This document shows positions 15,521-24,783 of a stretch of 64,000 nt of DNA, one piece after another. The notes beneath the pieces were generated by a model. It was not told the origin of the DNA. It saw only the letters and a list, made by a program, of their open reading frames with translations, and ran no database searches. Made by a program: the position numbers and the translations under genes. Positions within the stretch are counted from its first letter, which is position 1. Each line of letters begins with the position of its first letter. The DNA comes from Ruminococcus sp. (GTDB lineage Bacteria > Bacillota > Clostridia > Oscillospirales > Ruminococcaceae). The stretch is from positions 1-64,000 of the forward strand of contig JAFQHO010000002.1 of assembly GCA_017397925.1 (NCBI GenBank), in the 5' to 3' direction.

Positions 15521-17156
15521 AATCATAATTTTGTGCTATACGATAATCAATTGATTCTGTGAATGGGTCGTATATTATATCTTCGTTTTCCTTTTCTGCT
15601 ATAAGATATGAATTCTTGTAAAACAGCGGTATAAAGCGATAACTGCTCAATATAAGCTTTTCTGCCTCTGCATATTTCTCTACAAGCTCATCTGTTGTTT
15701 TACAGGTCAGTATGCCCTTTGTAATCTCTCCGTCTGTTGAAATTCCGCTGCATACAGGGCTGTTTTCAAGTTCTTTTATTACTGCACTTCCTGTTGCCAT
15801 ACGTCCCTTTAATGGGTAAAGAGCTATTGTATATTCACCGCTTTCTATGCGTCTGCTGAATTCAGCCGCAGATACGTCCTCGATGCCGATATAAAATCCG
15901 AAAATATCCTGCCATTTTCTCGTTATTATGTGCAGATACGAGGAATCAACCGTTTCTGCATTGACAAGTATTTTCAGCTCCCCAAGAGATGCAAAATTTT
16001 TCTCATTCTTTGCCTCGTTATAATACTCAACCGCCTGTACTTCGTCATATCCGCCTAATGGCCTGTCTGTTACAAGCTCGCGATAGCTTCTGCCGTGTAC
16101 CTTTACCGCAGGTGGAATAATTCCCTTTGCAGACTGTAAATCGCTGTCAATTCTTGAAGCAAGCTCATCACGGTCGATTGAAAGGGCAAATGCCTTTCGC
16201 AGATTTATGCTGGAAAATACCTCGTCTTCGGGATTGAATACAATACCCAGCGTTGTTGCAGGTATTCCCTGTATTAGGTATTTTTCTTCATTGTAGGGAC
16301 TGCTGTTGAGGGTTGTAAAGCACTCCGTTTCGCCCTCTTTGAATACGGCACGTATAGCCTCCTCATTGTCCTCAATAGAAAAACTGAGAAATGATGGCAT
16401 AATATCGTAGGTTTCGCTCCAGTTTGCGTCATTTCGCTTCATATAGAGGATATTATTGCTGCCGTATGGGTCGTAGAACCACTGTCTTACGAAAAATGCT
16501 CCGTTTGACATAACAGAACGGTCGTCAAGTCCGTATCTGCCCTTTGTAGAGTTGAAAAACTCCTCGTTGCAGGGATATGCAGCAGGCGATGCCATAAGCT
16601 GCAAAAACTCAGCATTTGGCGCGTTCAGAACTATTTTCAGCGTTTTTTCATCGTCGGCGTGGATTTCCGCAAAATCAACAGGCTCCAGCCCGTTCATTAC
16701 CTCGTACGCTCCTACTATGCAGGAAAAATCTTCACGATAGGGGGATTTCATACGGGGTTCAAGAACTCTGCGCAGTGCAAATGCGTAATCATATGCTGTT
16801 ACGGGGAAATACTCATCCGATGTAATGACATCGTCATCGTTGACATCGAAAAACCAGAAGTTATCATCTCTGAGGGTAAAGGTGTATACCATCCCATCAT
16901 CTGAAACCTTGTATTTCAGAGCGTTGCAGCATACAACATTGCCTGATTTATCAACGCGCATAAGTCCGCTGTAAAGATTTTTTATAACCGTATTGGAGGC
17001 TGAATCATCGGCAAACTGGGGGTCAAGGCTCTCGGGATTGCCGTTCAGGGTTACATCATACATATGCCCTGAGCCGTCCTCTTTATCATTATTGCCGCAG
17101 GATGTCAGTGCTGCGGCACACATCAAAAAGCTCAATAATAATGCTGTAATCTTCAC
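15519..17156 (-). CDS. Oligopeptide ABC transporter substrate-binding lipoprotein
   Basis: A 545-residue extracellular solute-binding protein of family 5 (OppA/DppA type). The lipobox in FLMCAAALTSCGNN predicts cleavage and lipid attachment at Cys20. Family features include DVTLNGNPESLDPQFADDS near the mature start, NLYSGLMRVDKSGNV, YTFTLRDDNFWF, FALRRVLEPR and RKAFALSIDRDELA. It should bind peptides outside the cell for an ABC importer, but no permease or ATPase gene is adjacent, so the partner is elsewhere. The start is GTG after GGAGAT. It lies 15 bp downstream of the VanY-like gene and is probably co-transcribed with it, which hints at capture of peptidoglycan-derived or other peptides. 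Confidence 0.9.
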   Translation of the reverse strand: MKITALLLSFLMCAAALTSCGNNDKEDGSGHMYDVTLNGNPESLDPQFADDSASNTVIKNLYSGLMRVDKSGNVVCCNALKYKVSDDGMVYTFTLRDDNFWFFDVNDDDVITSDEYFPVTAYDYAFALRRVLEPRMKSPYREDFSCIVGAYEVMNGLEPVDFAEIHADDEKTLKIVLNAPNAEFLQLMASPAAYPCNEEFFNSTKGRYGLDDRSVMSNGAFFVRQWFYDPYGSNNILYMKRNDANWSETYDIMPSFLSFSIEDNEEAIRAVFKEGETECFTTLNSSPYNEEKYLIQGIPATTLGIVFNPEDEVFSSINLRKAFALSIDRDELASRIDSDLQSAKGIIPPAVKVHGRSYRELVTDRPLGGYDEVQAVEYYNEAKNEKNFASLGELKILVNAETVDSSYLHIITRKWQDIFGFYIGIEDVSAAEFSRRIESGEYTIALYPLKGRMATGSAVIKELENSPVCSGISTDGEITKGILTCKTTDELVEKYAEAEKLILSSYRFIPLFYKNSYLIAEKENEDIIYDPFTESIDYRIAQNYD

Positions 17157-17171
17157 ATTTATCTCCGTTTA

Positions 17172-18194
17172 TCAGCTTACTGTAAATGTTACAATAAATC
17201 CGCCTGCATTGCAGCCTGATATTGTATATTCCTTGTCAGCAGGAACGGGAATATCTGTATTTCCGTTTTCTGCCATAGGTACATAGTACACGTTGTAAGT
17301 ATGTTCACCTGCGGATATTTCAAGAGGTTCTTCGTTAGTATGTCCCTTTACCTTTTCAATATACTCCTCTAAACAGAGCTGGTGGAAGTTGATATAAGCT
17401 GCGTGGGGTGCGCCTACATAGCGGTATGTATATGTTCTCGGATTTTCTCCTGTCTGCTTCTGCTTGCCCTCGGGATAGCGGAGAATAAAGCCATAGCTGC
17501 CGCAGTTCTGGCTGAACCACTCATCAGCGGTAAAATACGCATAGCCTGTGCCGCTTTCGCTGTCCATAAGGAACATATCAAAGGTACGGCCTGTGTGATA
17601 ATCGGTATGGCCTGCGCTGAACGTCTTGGACTTTCCGCTGCTATGACGAGCTACTTGTTCATCGTAGGTTCTGAAACCATCCTGAACAAATACATTTGTT
17701 GTATCGGAATTCTTTGATACAGCGTATGCTTCCATAAGAGCATTAAGCTGAACAAGCACCTCCTTGTCAAGCTTTGTAACGTAATCGCCTGCCTGATAGA
17801 AGTCGTTTCTGTTGCCTACGATTGTAATTGCGTCTATATCACCTTCGGGGAAGATGTACTCATAATCGTGGTTTACAAGGACAAGGTCGCCCTTATATGC
17901 TTCTGCAGGAGCATATGAAACTGTTGTGAAGGGTGACACTGTTGTTGTTTCTGTTGTGATTTCAGGAGATGCTCCTATGCTTCCTTCCTCAGTTGTAACT
18001 GTCTGCTCATTTGGCATAGTTGTTGTCACCTTTGGCATTTCTGGGGCATTTGCTTTGTTATCCTTGCCCTTTATCTTGTTAACGCAGGAAGATATGAGAA
18101 CTGCAATTGTAGCTATAATAAGCAGCAATACTACAATTCTGTCATATCTTACACGGTATTTTTTTCGTCCTCGTCTGTTGTCGCCCTTTGCCAT
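17172..18194 (-). CDS. Membrane-anchored VanY-like D,D-carboxypeptidase (M15B)
   Basis: A 340-residue protein with a basic N-terminus, one membrane segment (~21-39, IVVLLLIIATIAVLIS), a Thr-rich linker (~55-95) and a peptidase M15B domain (~130-290). Zinc site motifs are visible: SAGHTDYHTGRTFDMF supplies the first His and the Asp, and VGAPHAAYINFH supplies the later His. Family enzymes remove the terminal D-Ala of peptidoglycan stem peptides. The C-terminal ~50 residues, after the catalytic domain, carry the extra HTYNVYYVPM segment seen in VanY-like proteins. No other glycopeptide resistance gene is nearby, so housekeeping wall remodelling is more likely than resistance. Start ATG after AAGGAGA. 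Confidence 0.9.
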   Translation of the reverse strand: MAKGDNRRGRKKYRVRYDRIVVLLLIIATIAVLISSCVNKIKGKDNKANAPEMPKVTTTMPNEQTVTTEEGSIGASPEITTETTTVSPFTTVSYAPAEAYKGDLVLVNHDYEYIFPEGDIDAITIVGNRNDFYQAGDYVTKLDKEVLVQLNALMEAYAVSKNSDTTNVFVQDGFRTYDEQVARHSSGKSKTFSAGHTDYHTGRTFDMFLMDSESGTGYAYFTADEWFSQNCGSYGFILRYPEGKQKQTGENPRTYTYRYVGAPHAAYINFHQLCLEEYIEKVKGHTNEEPLEISAGEHTYNVYYVPMAENGNTDIPVPADKEYTISGCNAGGFIVTFTVS

Positions 18195-18323
18195 AATTTT
18201 TCTCCTTACATTTTGTCTTCTTTTATTTTTATTGCAGCAATAATACTGCCTTTTAATTATATCACAATTAATACCGTATGTAAAGAGATTTTTTGGATTT
18301 TTCTGTAAATTCAGAGCTGATTT

Positions 18324-19097
18324 CTATCCCCTTCTGCGATACTGGCTTGGGGTGCAGCCCATATGCTGTCGGAACTGTTTCATAAAATAAGTTTCTGTTT
18401 CATATCCGCATTTTTCCGCAACAACGCTTACTGCAAGCTCTGTTTCTCTCAGGAGCTGACAGGCATATGCAAGACGGCTTCTGATTTCATCCTGTCGAAA
18501 TGTAACACCAAATGCGGCAAGATATATTTTATGAAAGTAACTCTTTCCCACCGCAAGCCGTCGGCACAGCTTATCTACCGACATACGCCCGGCAGGATTG
18601 TCGTACATCTCACGGCGTATCTCCCTGAGCTGCGGTAAACGGGGAATATCGCTTATTTCCACTTCATTCCCCTTATATGCCTCCTCCAGAGCAATGAGAA
18701 TAATACGCATATACACCTCGTCAAGCTCAGCTTTCCGTTTGCCTGCGGACAGGTGGTGTATTGACAGATTGTTTATTGTGGAGGCGAGAATATAGCCGTC
18801 AGAAACTTCTATTGCCCTGTTCAGAGGGAAGTCAAGGTCGCCGATATACAGCTTATCCGCGGACGATGGGCGGAACTGCACAATGTCGTATTTAAGGCTT
18901 TTGCCTGCTGCACCTCTGAAACGGCGGCTTACGCCCCCCTCGTAAAGTATGGCTGTACCACTTGGGCAAACATTCTCCATACCCCCGATTGTAAGTATAA
19001 CAGGGCTTCTGAACAGATAGAGGCAATAATCCTGAACCTCATCGCCCTTTATTTCTTCGGATATGCTTTCCGCTGTTTTAATCTTTGTAATCTTCAT
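18324..19097 (-). CDS. AraC-family transcriptional regulator
   Basis: A 257-residue protein. The C-terminal ~100 residues are a double helix-turn-helix of the AraC type: AGRMSVDKLCRRLAVGKSYFHKIYLAAFG, then VSVVAEKCGYETETYFMKQFRQ (each motif runs with short breaks) and the closing GCTPSQYRRRG. The N-terminal ~140 residues look like a cupin-type sensor without recognisable ligand residues. Start ATG after GGTGAT. It follows the dockerin gene at 19141 on the same strand, separated by a hairpin, so the two may be only partly co-transcribed. The target is unknown. Confidence 0.88.
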   Translation of the reverse strand: MKITKIKTAESISEEIKGDEVQDYCLYLFRSPVILTIGGMENVCPSGTAILYEGGVSRRFRGAAGKSLKYDIVQFRPSSADKLYIGDLDFPLNRAIEVSDGYILASTINNLSIHHLSAGKRKAELDEVYMRIILIALEEAYKGNEVEISDIPRLPQLREIRREMYDNPAGRMSVDKLCRRLAVGKSYFHKIYLAAFGVTFRQDEIRSRLAYACQLLRETELAVSVVAEKCGYETETYFMKQFRQHMGCTPSQYRRRG

Positions 19098-19110
19098 TTT
19101 ATCACCTTGA

Positions 19111-19138
19111 AAAGAGGCAGGTATTGTCCTGCCTCTTT
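19111..19138 (-). terminator. Terminator between the dockerin gene and araC-type gene
   Basis: A perfect 11-bp stem, AAAGAGGCAGG (19111-19121) with CCTGCCTCTTT (19128-19138), directly follows the stop at 19141. The T-run on the minus strand is short (TTTTC), so some read-through is likely. Confidence 0.65.
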
Positions 19139-19140
19139 AA

Positions 19141-20391
19141 TTATTCAATTATTTTTGCAAGCTTTTTCTGAATATGCAAAGCATCAGAAGCAGTTATACC
19201 ATCATTTCCGCCCTCACATTCAGCATTGAATCTGCCAGCAATTGAAAGTGAGTATTTATCAGGATTGCCGAGTGATTGATATATGGACGCAGCATCTGCC
19301 ATAGAAAGCAGATTGTCACAGTTTGCATCGCCGTCAACCGCATTGAGAAGGTCAATAGTTACACCGTAAATGTTTAAACTTCCCGCCAAATCCGTACCAC
19401 CTATCAGACCATAATATATCGGAATTTCCTGACTTATTCTATACATCAGGTCAATATGATTTTCTAACGTATTTTCATATGGCACAGCTGCAAAACACTC
19501 CATTACTTCAAGCAGTTCCTTATCTACATTTGCAGCATTTTCAGGTGTTATCGGAACCAAACCATAAGCATCAGGATAAAATATATGATCGTAATCTAAT
19601 GTATCAATTTCGCCATAGTCAAGATATTCCACACCCTGGGGAATATCACGTTTAACTATAAGCATTCCAAAATTGCAGTCAATAGTTCCCTTTGCTCTCC
19701 ATTCAAGAATATCCTGATTTGTAATTCTTTCATCTTCGGGGATTACATCAATCTTGTCTGTTGGATATATGCCTGCTACTGCTCTGCCATACTGACGCCG
19801 CATAGGTGGAGCATATGTTGTTCCATATGATAATTCTGCTGATTCAATCAGATTATTATCATATAAATCCTGAACAACCGCTTTTATATCAATTTTATCA
19901 ATTAACTCTGCTTCTTCATCTGTTGTTATGTATGATTTCAAATGCATAATTGGACCATTTGCACTCAAATTATAATCCTTATATTTTGTTTTAAGATATT
20001 CATTTATATTTTCATACGTTATGCCCTCAGGATATTTAAATTTCATATTAACAGCATAAGGATCAATTTCCACAGGCCATAAATATGGTCTGTTATTTAG
20101 GTTAAGCTGTGGGAAATAAACCTTAAGAGGCAAATCATTTTCAGAAACACACAGCTGTTTTCTGTTTAAAAAAATATCAACATATTTATCATTGAGTTCA
20201 TCGTCAAATCTTGCATATGAACTTTTTAGTTTCGCCATATACTCATCAGCATTTTTCAAGGTAACTTCATATATTTCATCGTATAAAGGGGAAGACTTGT
20301 ATGAATATTCATCTTCTGCAAAAGAAGTAAACGAACCTGCTGCCGCCATTGTCATTACTGCGACGGTTATTATAGATATTATTTTTTTCAT
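19141..20391 (-). CDS. Secreted dockerin protein of unknown function
   Basis: A 416-residue protein starting at ATG 20391 after AGAGGAG; the open frame runs 46 codons further upstream through the promoter and is not used. Residues 1-24 are a signal peptide (IISIITVAVMTMAAAGSFTSFAE in part). Residues ~25-345 match no family I recognise. They are rich in Tyr, Asp and Glu, look globular and have few cysteines. Residues ~352-415 are a dockerin: GDANCDNLLSMADAASIYQ and NDGITASDALHIQKKL. That dockerin closely resembles those of the GH26 and PL11 enzymes here, so the protein probably sits on the same scaffold. It has its own promoter at 20462-20490. Confidence 0.85.
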   Translation of the reverse strand: MKKIISIITVAVMTMAAAGSFTSFAEDEYSYKSSPLYDEIYEVTLKNADEYMAKLKSSYARFDDELNDKYVDIFLNRKQLCVSENDLPLKVYFPQLNLNNRPYLWPVEIDPYAVNMKFKYPEGITYENINEYLKTKYKDYNLSANGPIMHLKSYITTDEEAELIDKIDIKAVVQDLYDNNLIESAELSYGTTYAPPMRRQYGRAVAGIYPTDKIDVIPEDERITNQDILEWRAKGTIDCNFGMLIVKRDIPQGVEYLDYGEIDTLDYDHIFYPDAYGLVPITPENAANVDKELLEVMECFAAVPYENTLENHIDLMYRISQEIPIYYGLIGGTDLAGSLNIYGVTIDLLNAVDGDANCDNLLSMADAASIYQSLGNPDKYSLSIAGRFNAECEGGNDGITASDALHIQKKLAKIIE

Positions 20392-20461
20392 ATATACCAC
20401 TCCTCTTTTAACTGCAAAAATTATAGATTTAATGAGGAAAAATATACTTCCCCTTATACTT

Positions 20462-20490
20462 ATTATACCCCCCGTATATATATTTGTCAA
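20462..20490 (-). promoter_or_regulatory. Promoter of the unknown dockerin gene
   Basis: The minus strand reads TTGACA, 17 bases (with a GGGGGG tract), TATAAT, about 70 bp upstream of the start codon. Confidence 0.85.
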
Positions 20491-20532
20491 TTCGCAGATT
20501 AAACAGAATTCCACCGCAAATATCGTCATATC

Positions 20533-20565
20533 ACCGAAAAAGCCCCCGTTGACCGAGGGCTTTTG
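20533..20565 (-). terminator. Terminator of the transketolase operon
   Basis: AAAAGCCC (20538-20545) pairs with GGGCTTTT (20557-20564). On the minus strand it ends in GGGCTTTTTC, just past the stop at 20569. Confidence 0.85.
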
Positions 20566-20568
20566 AAC

Positions 20569-21516
20569 TTATTTAAGCTTTACTGCTTCCTTAACCTTAG
20601 CAACAATATTATCAGCACAAAGTCCAAATTCTTTGAGAAGATCAACAGCAGGGCCTGAATGACCGAATTCATCATTCACGCCGATTTTTACAACGGGTAC
20701 AGGACAGCACTCTGTAACTGCCTCAGCTACAGCAGAACCAAGTCCGCCGATTACGCTATGCTCCTCAGCTGTAACAATAACTCCTGTCTCCTTTGCACAC
20801 TTGCAGATAAGCTCCTTATCAAGAGGCTTGATTGTGTGGATATTCACTACTCTTGCAGAAATTCCCTCAGCTTCGAGTACCTTTGCAGCCTCAACAGCCT
20901 CGTTTACAAGAAGTCCTGTTGCAACGATTGTAACATCGCTGCCGTCCTTGAGTACAACGCCCTTGCCAAGCTCAAACTTGTATGTTTCAGCGTCGTTGAT
21001 TACGGGAACTGCAAGTCTGCCAAAACGCATATATACAGGACCCTCGAAGTCAAGAGCAGCCTTTACAGCAGCCTTAGCCTCAACGTCATCGCTGGGGTTA
21101 ATGATTGTCATACCGGGGATTGTTCTCATAAGAGCGATATCCTCGTTGCACTGGTGAGTTGCGCCGTCCTCGCCTACGGAAATACCAGCGTGTGTAGCGC
21201 CGATTTTTACGTTAAGGTGAGGATATCCGATAGAATTACGAACGATTTCATATGCTCTGCCAGCTGCAAACATAGCAAATGTGCTTGCAAATGGAATTTT
21301 TCCGCAAGCTGCAAGACCTGCTGCAACACCCATCATATTTGCTTCTGCAATACCGCAGTCAAAGAAACGCTCAGGACAAGCCTTCTTGAAAACGCCTGTC
21401 TTTGTAGCTGCCGCAAGGTCAGCGTCAAGAACGATTAAATCCTTGTATTCACCTGCAAGGTCTCTCAGAGCCTCGCCATAGCTTTCTCTTGTAGCCTTTT
21501 TGATTACATCTGCCAT
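20569..21516 (-). CDS. Transketolase, C-terminal subunit
   Basis: A 315-residue protein carrying the pyrimidine-binding and C-terminal domains of transketolase: RFFDCGIAEANMMGVAAGLA with the conserved Glu for the thiamine cofactor, PFASTFAMFAAGRAYE, then GATHAGISVGEDGATHQ and the C-terminal domain with VTAEEHSVIGGLGSAVAE. It works with the N-terminal subunit encoded 4 bp upstream to move two-carbon units between sugar phosphates in the pentose phosphate pathway. Split transketolases are common in clostridia and archaea. This is the second gene of the pair and is followed by a terminator. Confidence 0.93.
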   Translation of the reverse strand: MADVIKKATRESYGEALRDLAGEYKDLIVLDADLAAATKTGVFKKACPERFFDCGIAEANMMGVAAGLAACGKIPFASTFAMFAAGRAYEIVRNSIGYPHLNVKIGATHAGISVGEDGATHQCNEDIALMRTIPGMTIINPSDDVEAKAAVKAALDFEGPVYMRFGRLAVPVINDAETYKFELGKGVVLKDGSDVTIVATGLLVNEAVEAAKVLEAEGISARVVNIHTIKPLDKELICKCAKETGVIVTAEEHSVIGGLGSAVAEAVTECCPVPVVKIGVNDEFGHSGPAVDLLKEFGLCADNIVAKVKEAVKLK

Positions 21517-21520
21517 TGTC

Positions 21521-22360
21521 TTAGTCCTCCAATTCCTTTAACTGCGCGTTAAGCTCTGCCATTGCCTGGTCGTACTGCTCTTTGTTTGGAGCTGTACCGT
21601 GCCAGCTTACCTGATTTTCCATAAAGGATACGCCCTTGCCCTTTGTGGACTTCTGGATAATAGCAACAGGCTTGCCTGTAACTGTTTCAGCCTCAGCAAA
21701 AGCTGCGTCAATGCTGTCGAAATCGTGAGCGTCCATAGTAATTACGTACCAGCCGAATGCTGCAAATTTATCTGTAATAGGCTCTGGTGAGCAAACCTCT
21801 GTGATAGGGCCGTCAATCTGGAGTCCGTTGTTATCAACGATAGCCACAAGATTGTCAAGCTTGTAGTGAGCTGCAAACATAGCAGCCTCCCAAACCTGAC
21901 CTTCTTCAATTTCGCCGTCGCCTAAGATTGAATAAACCTTATAAGACTTGTTATCAAGCTTTCCTGCAAGAGCCATACCTGCTGCTGCTGAGATACCCTG
22001 TCCGAGAGAGCCGCTGGACATATCAACACCAGGAATATGAATGCAGGGATGTCCCTGTAAAAGTGCACCGATGTGACGGAGGGATTTAAGCTCCTCCTCA
22101 GCAAAATAGCCCTTCTGTGCAAGAACGGAATAGAGTGCAGGTGCAGTATGTCCCTTTGAGAGAACAAGTCTGTCTCTGTCCGGATTTTCTGCATCAGCAG
22201 GATTAACATTCATCTTGTTGAAGTAGAGATAAGTGAGTGTGTCGCTGATTGAGAGAGAACCGCCGGGATGTCCCGATTTAGCGTTGAATGTTCCCTCAAT
22301 AACGCCCATTCTTACCTTGCAGGCTGTTTTCTGCAGATTTTTTTTGATTGTAACGTCCAT
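21521..22360 (-). CDS. Transketolase, N-terminal subunit
   Basis: A 279-residue protein with the thiamine pyrophosphate-binding domain: SGHPGGSLSISDTLTYLYF, DRLVLSKGHTAPALYSVLA, the diphosphate/magnesium motif GDGEIEEGQVWEAAMFA ending NLVAIVDNNGLQIDG, and WHGTAPNKEQYDQAM at the end. It pairs with the C-terminal subunit 4 bp downstream to make an active transketolase. The ATG follows CGGAGGTTATTT-type sequence with normal spacing. No other pentose phosphate gene is adjacent. Confidence 0.93.
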   Translation of the reverse strand: MDVTIKKNLQKTACKVRMGVIEGTFNAKSGHPGGSLSISDTLTYLYFNKMNVNPADAENPDRDRLVLSKGHTAPALYSVLAQKGYFAEEELKSLRHIGALLQGHPCIHIPGVDMSSGSLGQGISAAAGMALAGKLDNKSYKVYSILGDGEIEEGQVWEAAMFAAHYKLDNLVAIVDNNGLQIDGPITEVCSPEPITDKFAAFGWYVITMDAHDFDSIDAAFAEAETVTGKPVAIIQKSTKGKGVSFMENQVSWHGTAPNKEQYDQAMAELNAQLKELED

Positions 22361-22457
22361 AAATAACCTCCGTTAAGATTTTATTACATATTTATTTTAA
22401 CACTAAAAAAGCTTTATGTCAATACAATACTTGCCTAAGTTATGTTCATATATTGCT

Positions 22458-23282
22458 TTAGCTTATTATATTGCTATGGCTTATTATGTAATCTATAAGC
22501 TCTGCCACAGCACCCTCATCGTTGGTACGTTCAAGGATAATATCAGCCGATTGCTTTACAGCGTCCTCTGCGTTGGCAGGGCAAGCACCGATATCCGCTG
22601 CCTGCAACATTTCAATATCGTTATTGAAATCGCCGACAGCAACAAATGTCATATCCTCCATACCCTCAAGTCTGCGGTATTCATTGAGTGCCGAACCTTT
22701 ACTGCTTCCCTTTGGCAGCATTTCAAGGAAAATATCGGAGGATTTCACAAAATCCGCTTCCTTATCAAATCCAAGATGACGGACAAGAATTTCAAGATTT
22801 GGTATATCCTCCGGAGCAATAGTAAACAGCACTTTGAACCAGCCGTTGTCGGGGATATGGTCAATTTTCTCAAATTGGGGAGTTATGCCGCATATCCTCG
22901 TGTGATACTGCATATAGTCCGTGTTGCTGAATACGTATGTACCGTCTGTGGTAAGCACCTCGCCGCCTAACTCGGGCATAAGCCGAAGCAGTTCCGCAGC
23001 TATTTCCCGTGCATTGCAGGGGAGAAAACGGCTGTACAGCATTTTTTCATTGACATAGTCGTATATACCGCCGCCGTTGTACATCACAACAGGCATAGGC
23101 AGGTCAATCATACTGCGGTACTGCTCAAAGGACTGGAGCGTGCGTCCCGTGGCAACAGTAAACTTTCCGCCCATAGCGGTAAATTTATCAATAGCCTCCC
23201 TGTCAGTGCCGCTTATTTCTTTTTTTGAGTTAAGGAGTGTTCCGTCCATATCGCTCAGAATTATAACTTTACTGATATCCAA
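22458..23282 (-). CDS. Cof-type HAD-IIB phosphatase
   Basis: A 274-residue cytoplasmic HAD hydrolase. Motif I is LSDMDGTLLNSKKEIS with the nucleophile Asp, motif II falls in VATGRTLQSFEQY, the C2B cap lies at ~85-190, and the last motif is VAVGDFNNDIEMLQAA. Members dephosphorylate sugar phosphates, flavin mononucleotide or pyridoxal phosphate; the substrate is not predictable. The start is TTG seven bases after GGAGG. It follows rluD by 11 bp and is probably the last gene of the ileS-lspA-rluD run. Confidence 0.9.
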   Translation of the reverse strand: MDISKVIILSDMDGTLLNSKKEISGTDREAIDKFTAMGGKFTVATGRTLQSFEQYRSMIDLPMPVVMYNGGGIYDYVNEKMLYSRFLPCNAREIAAELLRLMPELGGEVLTTDGTYVFSNTDYMQYHTRICGITPQFEKIDHIPDNGWFKVLFTIAPEDIPNLEILVRHLGFDKEADFVKSSDIFLEMLPKGSSKGSALNEYRRLEGMEDMTFVAVGDFNNDIEMLQAADIGACPANAEDAVKQSADIILERTNDEGAVAELIDYIISHSNIIS

Positions 23283-23293
23283 AACAAAACCTC

Positions 23294-24208
23294 CTATTGT
23301 TTTTCAAGCTTGTTTAATATCGCCGTGAAATAGTCGGGCAAATCGCTTGAAAACTCCATATATTCCTCTGTTGAGGGGTGAATAAAGCCGATTTTACGTG
23401 CGTGCAGACATTGTCCCTCTATGCCCTTGTACGGCTTGCCATAAACATCATCACCGAGGACAGCATTGCCGATATACGCCATATGAACGCGTATCTGGTG
23501 GGTACGTCCCGTTTCAAGACGGCATTTTACGTGGGCATATCCACCGAACTGCCTTATAAGGGAGTAATGTGTAACAGCATTCCTCGAATTTTCCGCAGTA
23601 ACGCACATTTTCTTGCGGTCAGTCTTATGTCGCCCGATTGGAGCGTCAACTGTTCCCGACTCCTGTTTCAAAAAACCACTGACAATAGCTTCGTATTCCC
23701 GTGTAAAACTGTGAGCCTTTATCTGCTCCGCAAGGCGGAGATGAGCCTTATCGTTCTTGGCAACTATTAAAAGTCCGCTGGTATTCTTGTCAATACGGTG
23801 AACTATTCCGGGGCGGATTACTCCGTTGATTCCCGAAAGACTGCCGCCGCAATGATACAACAGGGCATTTACAAGGGTTCCGTGATAATTTCCGTGAGCC
23901 GGATGTACAACCATTCCCTTAGGCTTATTCACAACAAGGAGGTCATTGTCCTCGTAGACTATATCCAATGGGATATTTTCGGGAACAGCGTCCATAGGTT
24001 CAGCGTCGGGAATTTCCACCTCAATGATTTCCGTTCCCCTGATTTTATAGTTCTTGCTGACAGCTTTCCCGTCTGCGGTTATACCGTTTTTGGCGATTAT
24101 ACCCTGTACCGCAGAGCGCGTAAGCTCCGCAATATTGTCTGAAATATACTTGTCGATACGCTTTCCGCTGTCCTGGGCTGTGCATTGGAGAGTGAGCAAA
24201 TTACTCAT
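23294..24208 (-). CDS. RluD-type 23S rRNA pseudouridine synthase
   Basis: A 304-residue protein. An S4 RNA-binding domain (~12-75, RIDKYISDNIAELTRSAVQ) precedes the pseudouridine synthase domain (~85-300) with the catalytic Asp in HRIDKNTSGLLIVAKND, then ETGRTHQIRVHMAYIG and the ending EYMEFSSDLPDYF. It corresponds in position to Bacillus ylyB, the gene after lspA. The ATG overlaps the lspA stop by eight bases, indicating translational coupling. Which uridines are modified cannot be told from sequence. Confidence 0.93.
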   Translation of the reverse strand: MSNLLTLQCTAQDSGKRIDKYISDNIAELTRSAVQGIIAKNGITADGKAVSKNYKIRGTEIIEVEIPDAEPMDAVPENIPLDIVYEDNDLLVVNKPKGMVVHPAHGNYHGTLVNALLYHCGGSLSGINGVIRPGIVHRIDKNTSGLLIVAKNDKAHLRLAEQIKAHSFTREYEAIVSGFLKQESGTVDAPIGRHKTDRKKMCVTAENSRNAVTHYSLIRQFGGYAHVKCRLETGRTHQIRVHMAYIGNAVLGDDVYGKPYKGIEGQCLHARKIGFIHPSTEEYMEFSSDLPDYFTAILNKLEKQ

Positions 24209-24719
24209 TTTCCTTTACCTCCACAGCAGCTTTTTCTGCTTTTTTCTTAGCTATATCCTTTCGCAGTTCTACGAAAACAATATAGTAAATCATCATAGCC
24301 TCGGCAACTGTTACGCATATATCAGCCACATTGAACACAGCAAAATTGAAAAGCTCAATATCAAACATATCAACCACATATCCAAAGCGTATACGGTCAA
24401 TGAGATTTCCTACACCGCCCGCTACGAACAGCGCACTGATAACAGCGAAAAATCGGGATTTTTTCACAATATAAAACAAGAATATCAAAGCACCGATTAC
24501 AAGGATTGAGGTAATTCCCACAAGAAACCACCGCTGTCCCGCCATACTGCCGAATATAGCACCCTGATTTTCCACATAGGTCAGGTCAAGGATTTCCAGA
24601 TCCCCGATACGGATAAAATCCATATTACCCACAGGCTTAAGATTTTCAACTGCCCAGTATTTTACAGCCTGGTCAGCAACTATTAAAACGATAATCGCCG
24701 CAATAAGCAGAATAATCAT
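24201..24719 (-). CDS. lspA: Lipoprotein signal peptidase
   Basis: A 172-residue membrane aspartyl protease that cleaves lipoprotein signal peptides after diacylglyceryl transfer. Four membrane segments are visible. The two catalytic Asp residues lie in the conserved boxes GGVGNLIDRIRFGYVVDMFD and FAVFNVADICVTVAE. A lysine-rich tail ends the protein. Start ATG after AAAGGAAA. It sits between ileS and rluD as in Bacillus. A likely substrate in the window is the lipoprotein at 15519. Confidence 0.94.
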   Translation of the reverse strand: MIILLIAAIIVLIVADQAVKYWAVENLKPVGNMDFIRIGDLEILDLTYVENQGAIFGSMAGQRWFLVGITSILVIGALIFLFYIVKKSRFFAVISALFVAGGVGNLIDRIRFGYVVDMFDIELFNFAVFNVADICVTVAEAMMIYYIVFVELRKDIAKKKAEKAAVEVKENE

Positions 24720-24741
24720 TTATTTTTTCCTTTCGCAAATA

Positions 24742-24772
24742 TTGCCTGCTGCGTTAGAACAACAGGCAATAT
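24742..24772 (-). promoter_or_regulatory. Stem-loop between ileS and lspA
   Basis: ATTGCCTG and CAGGCAAT form the core of a stem extended by further A-T pairs in the 64-bp gap. No T-run follows, so it looks more like an RNA processing or partial attenuation site than a terminator. This is inference. Confidence 0.4.
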
Positions 24773-24783
24773 AGTACAAATTC

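Noticed and set aside
17172..18194. Glycopeptide resistance gene vanY
   Set aside because: The domain fits, but no vanR, vanS, vanH or ligase gene is nearby; a housekeeping wall enzyme is more likely.
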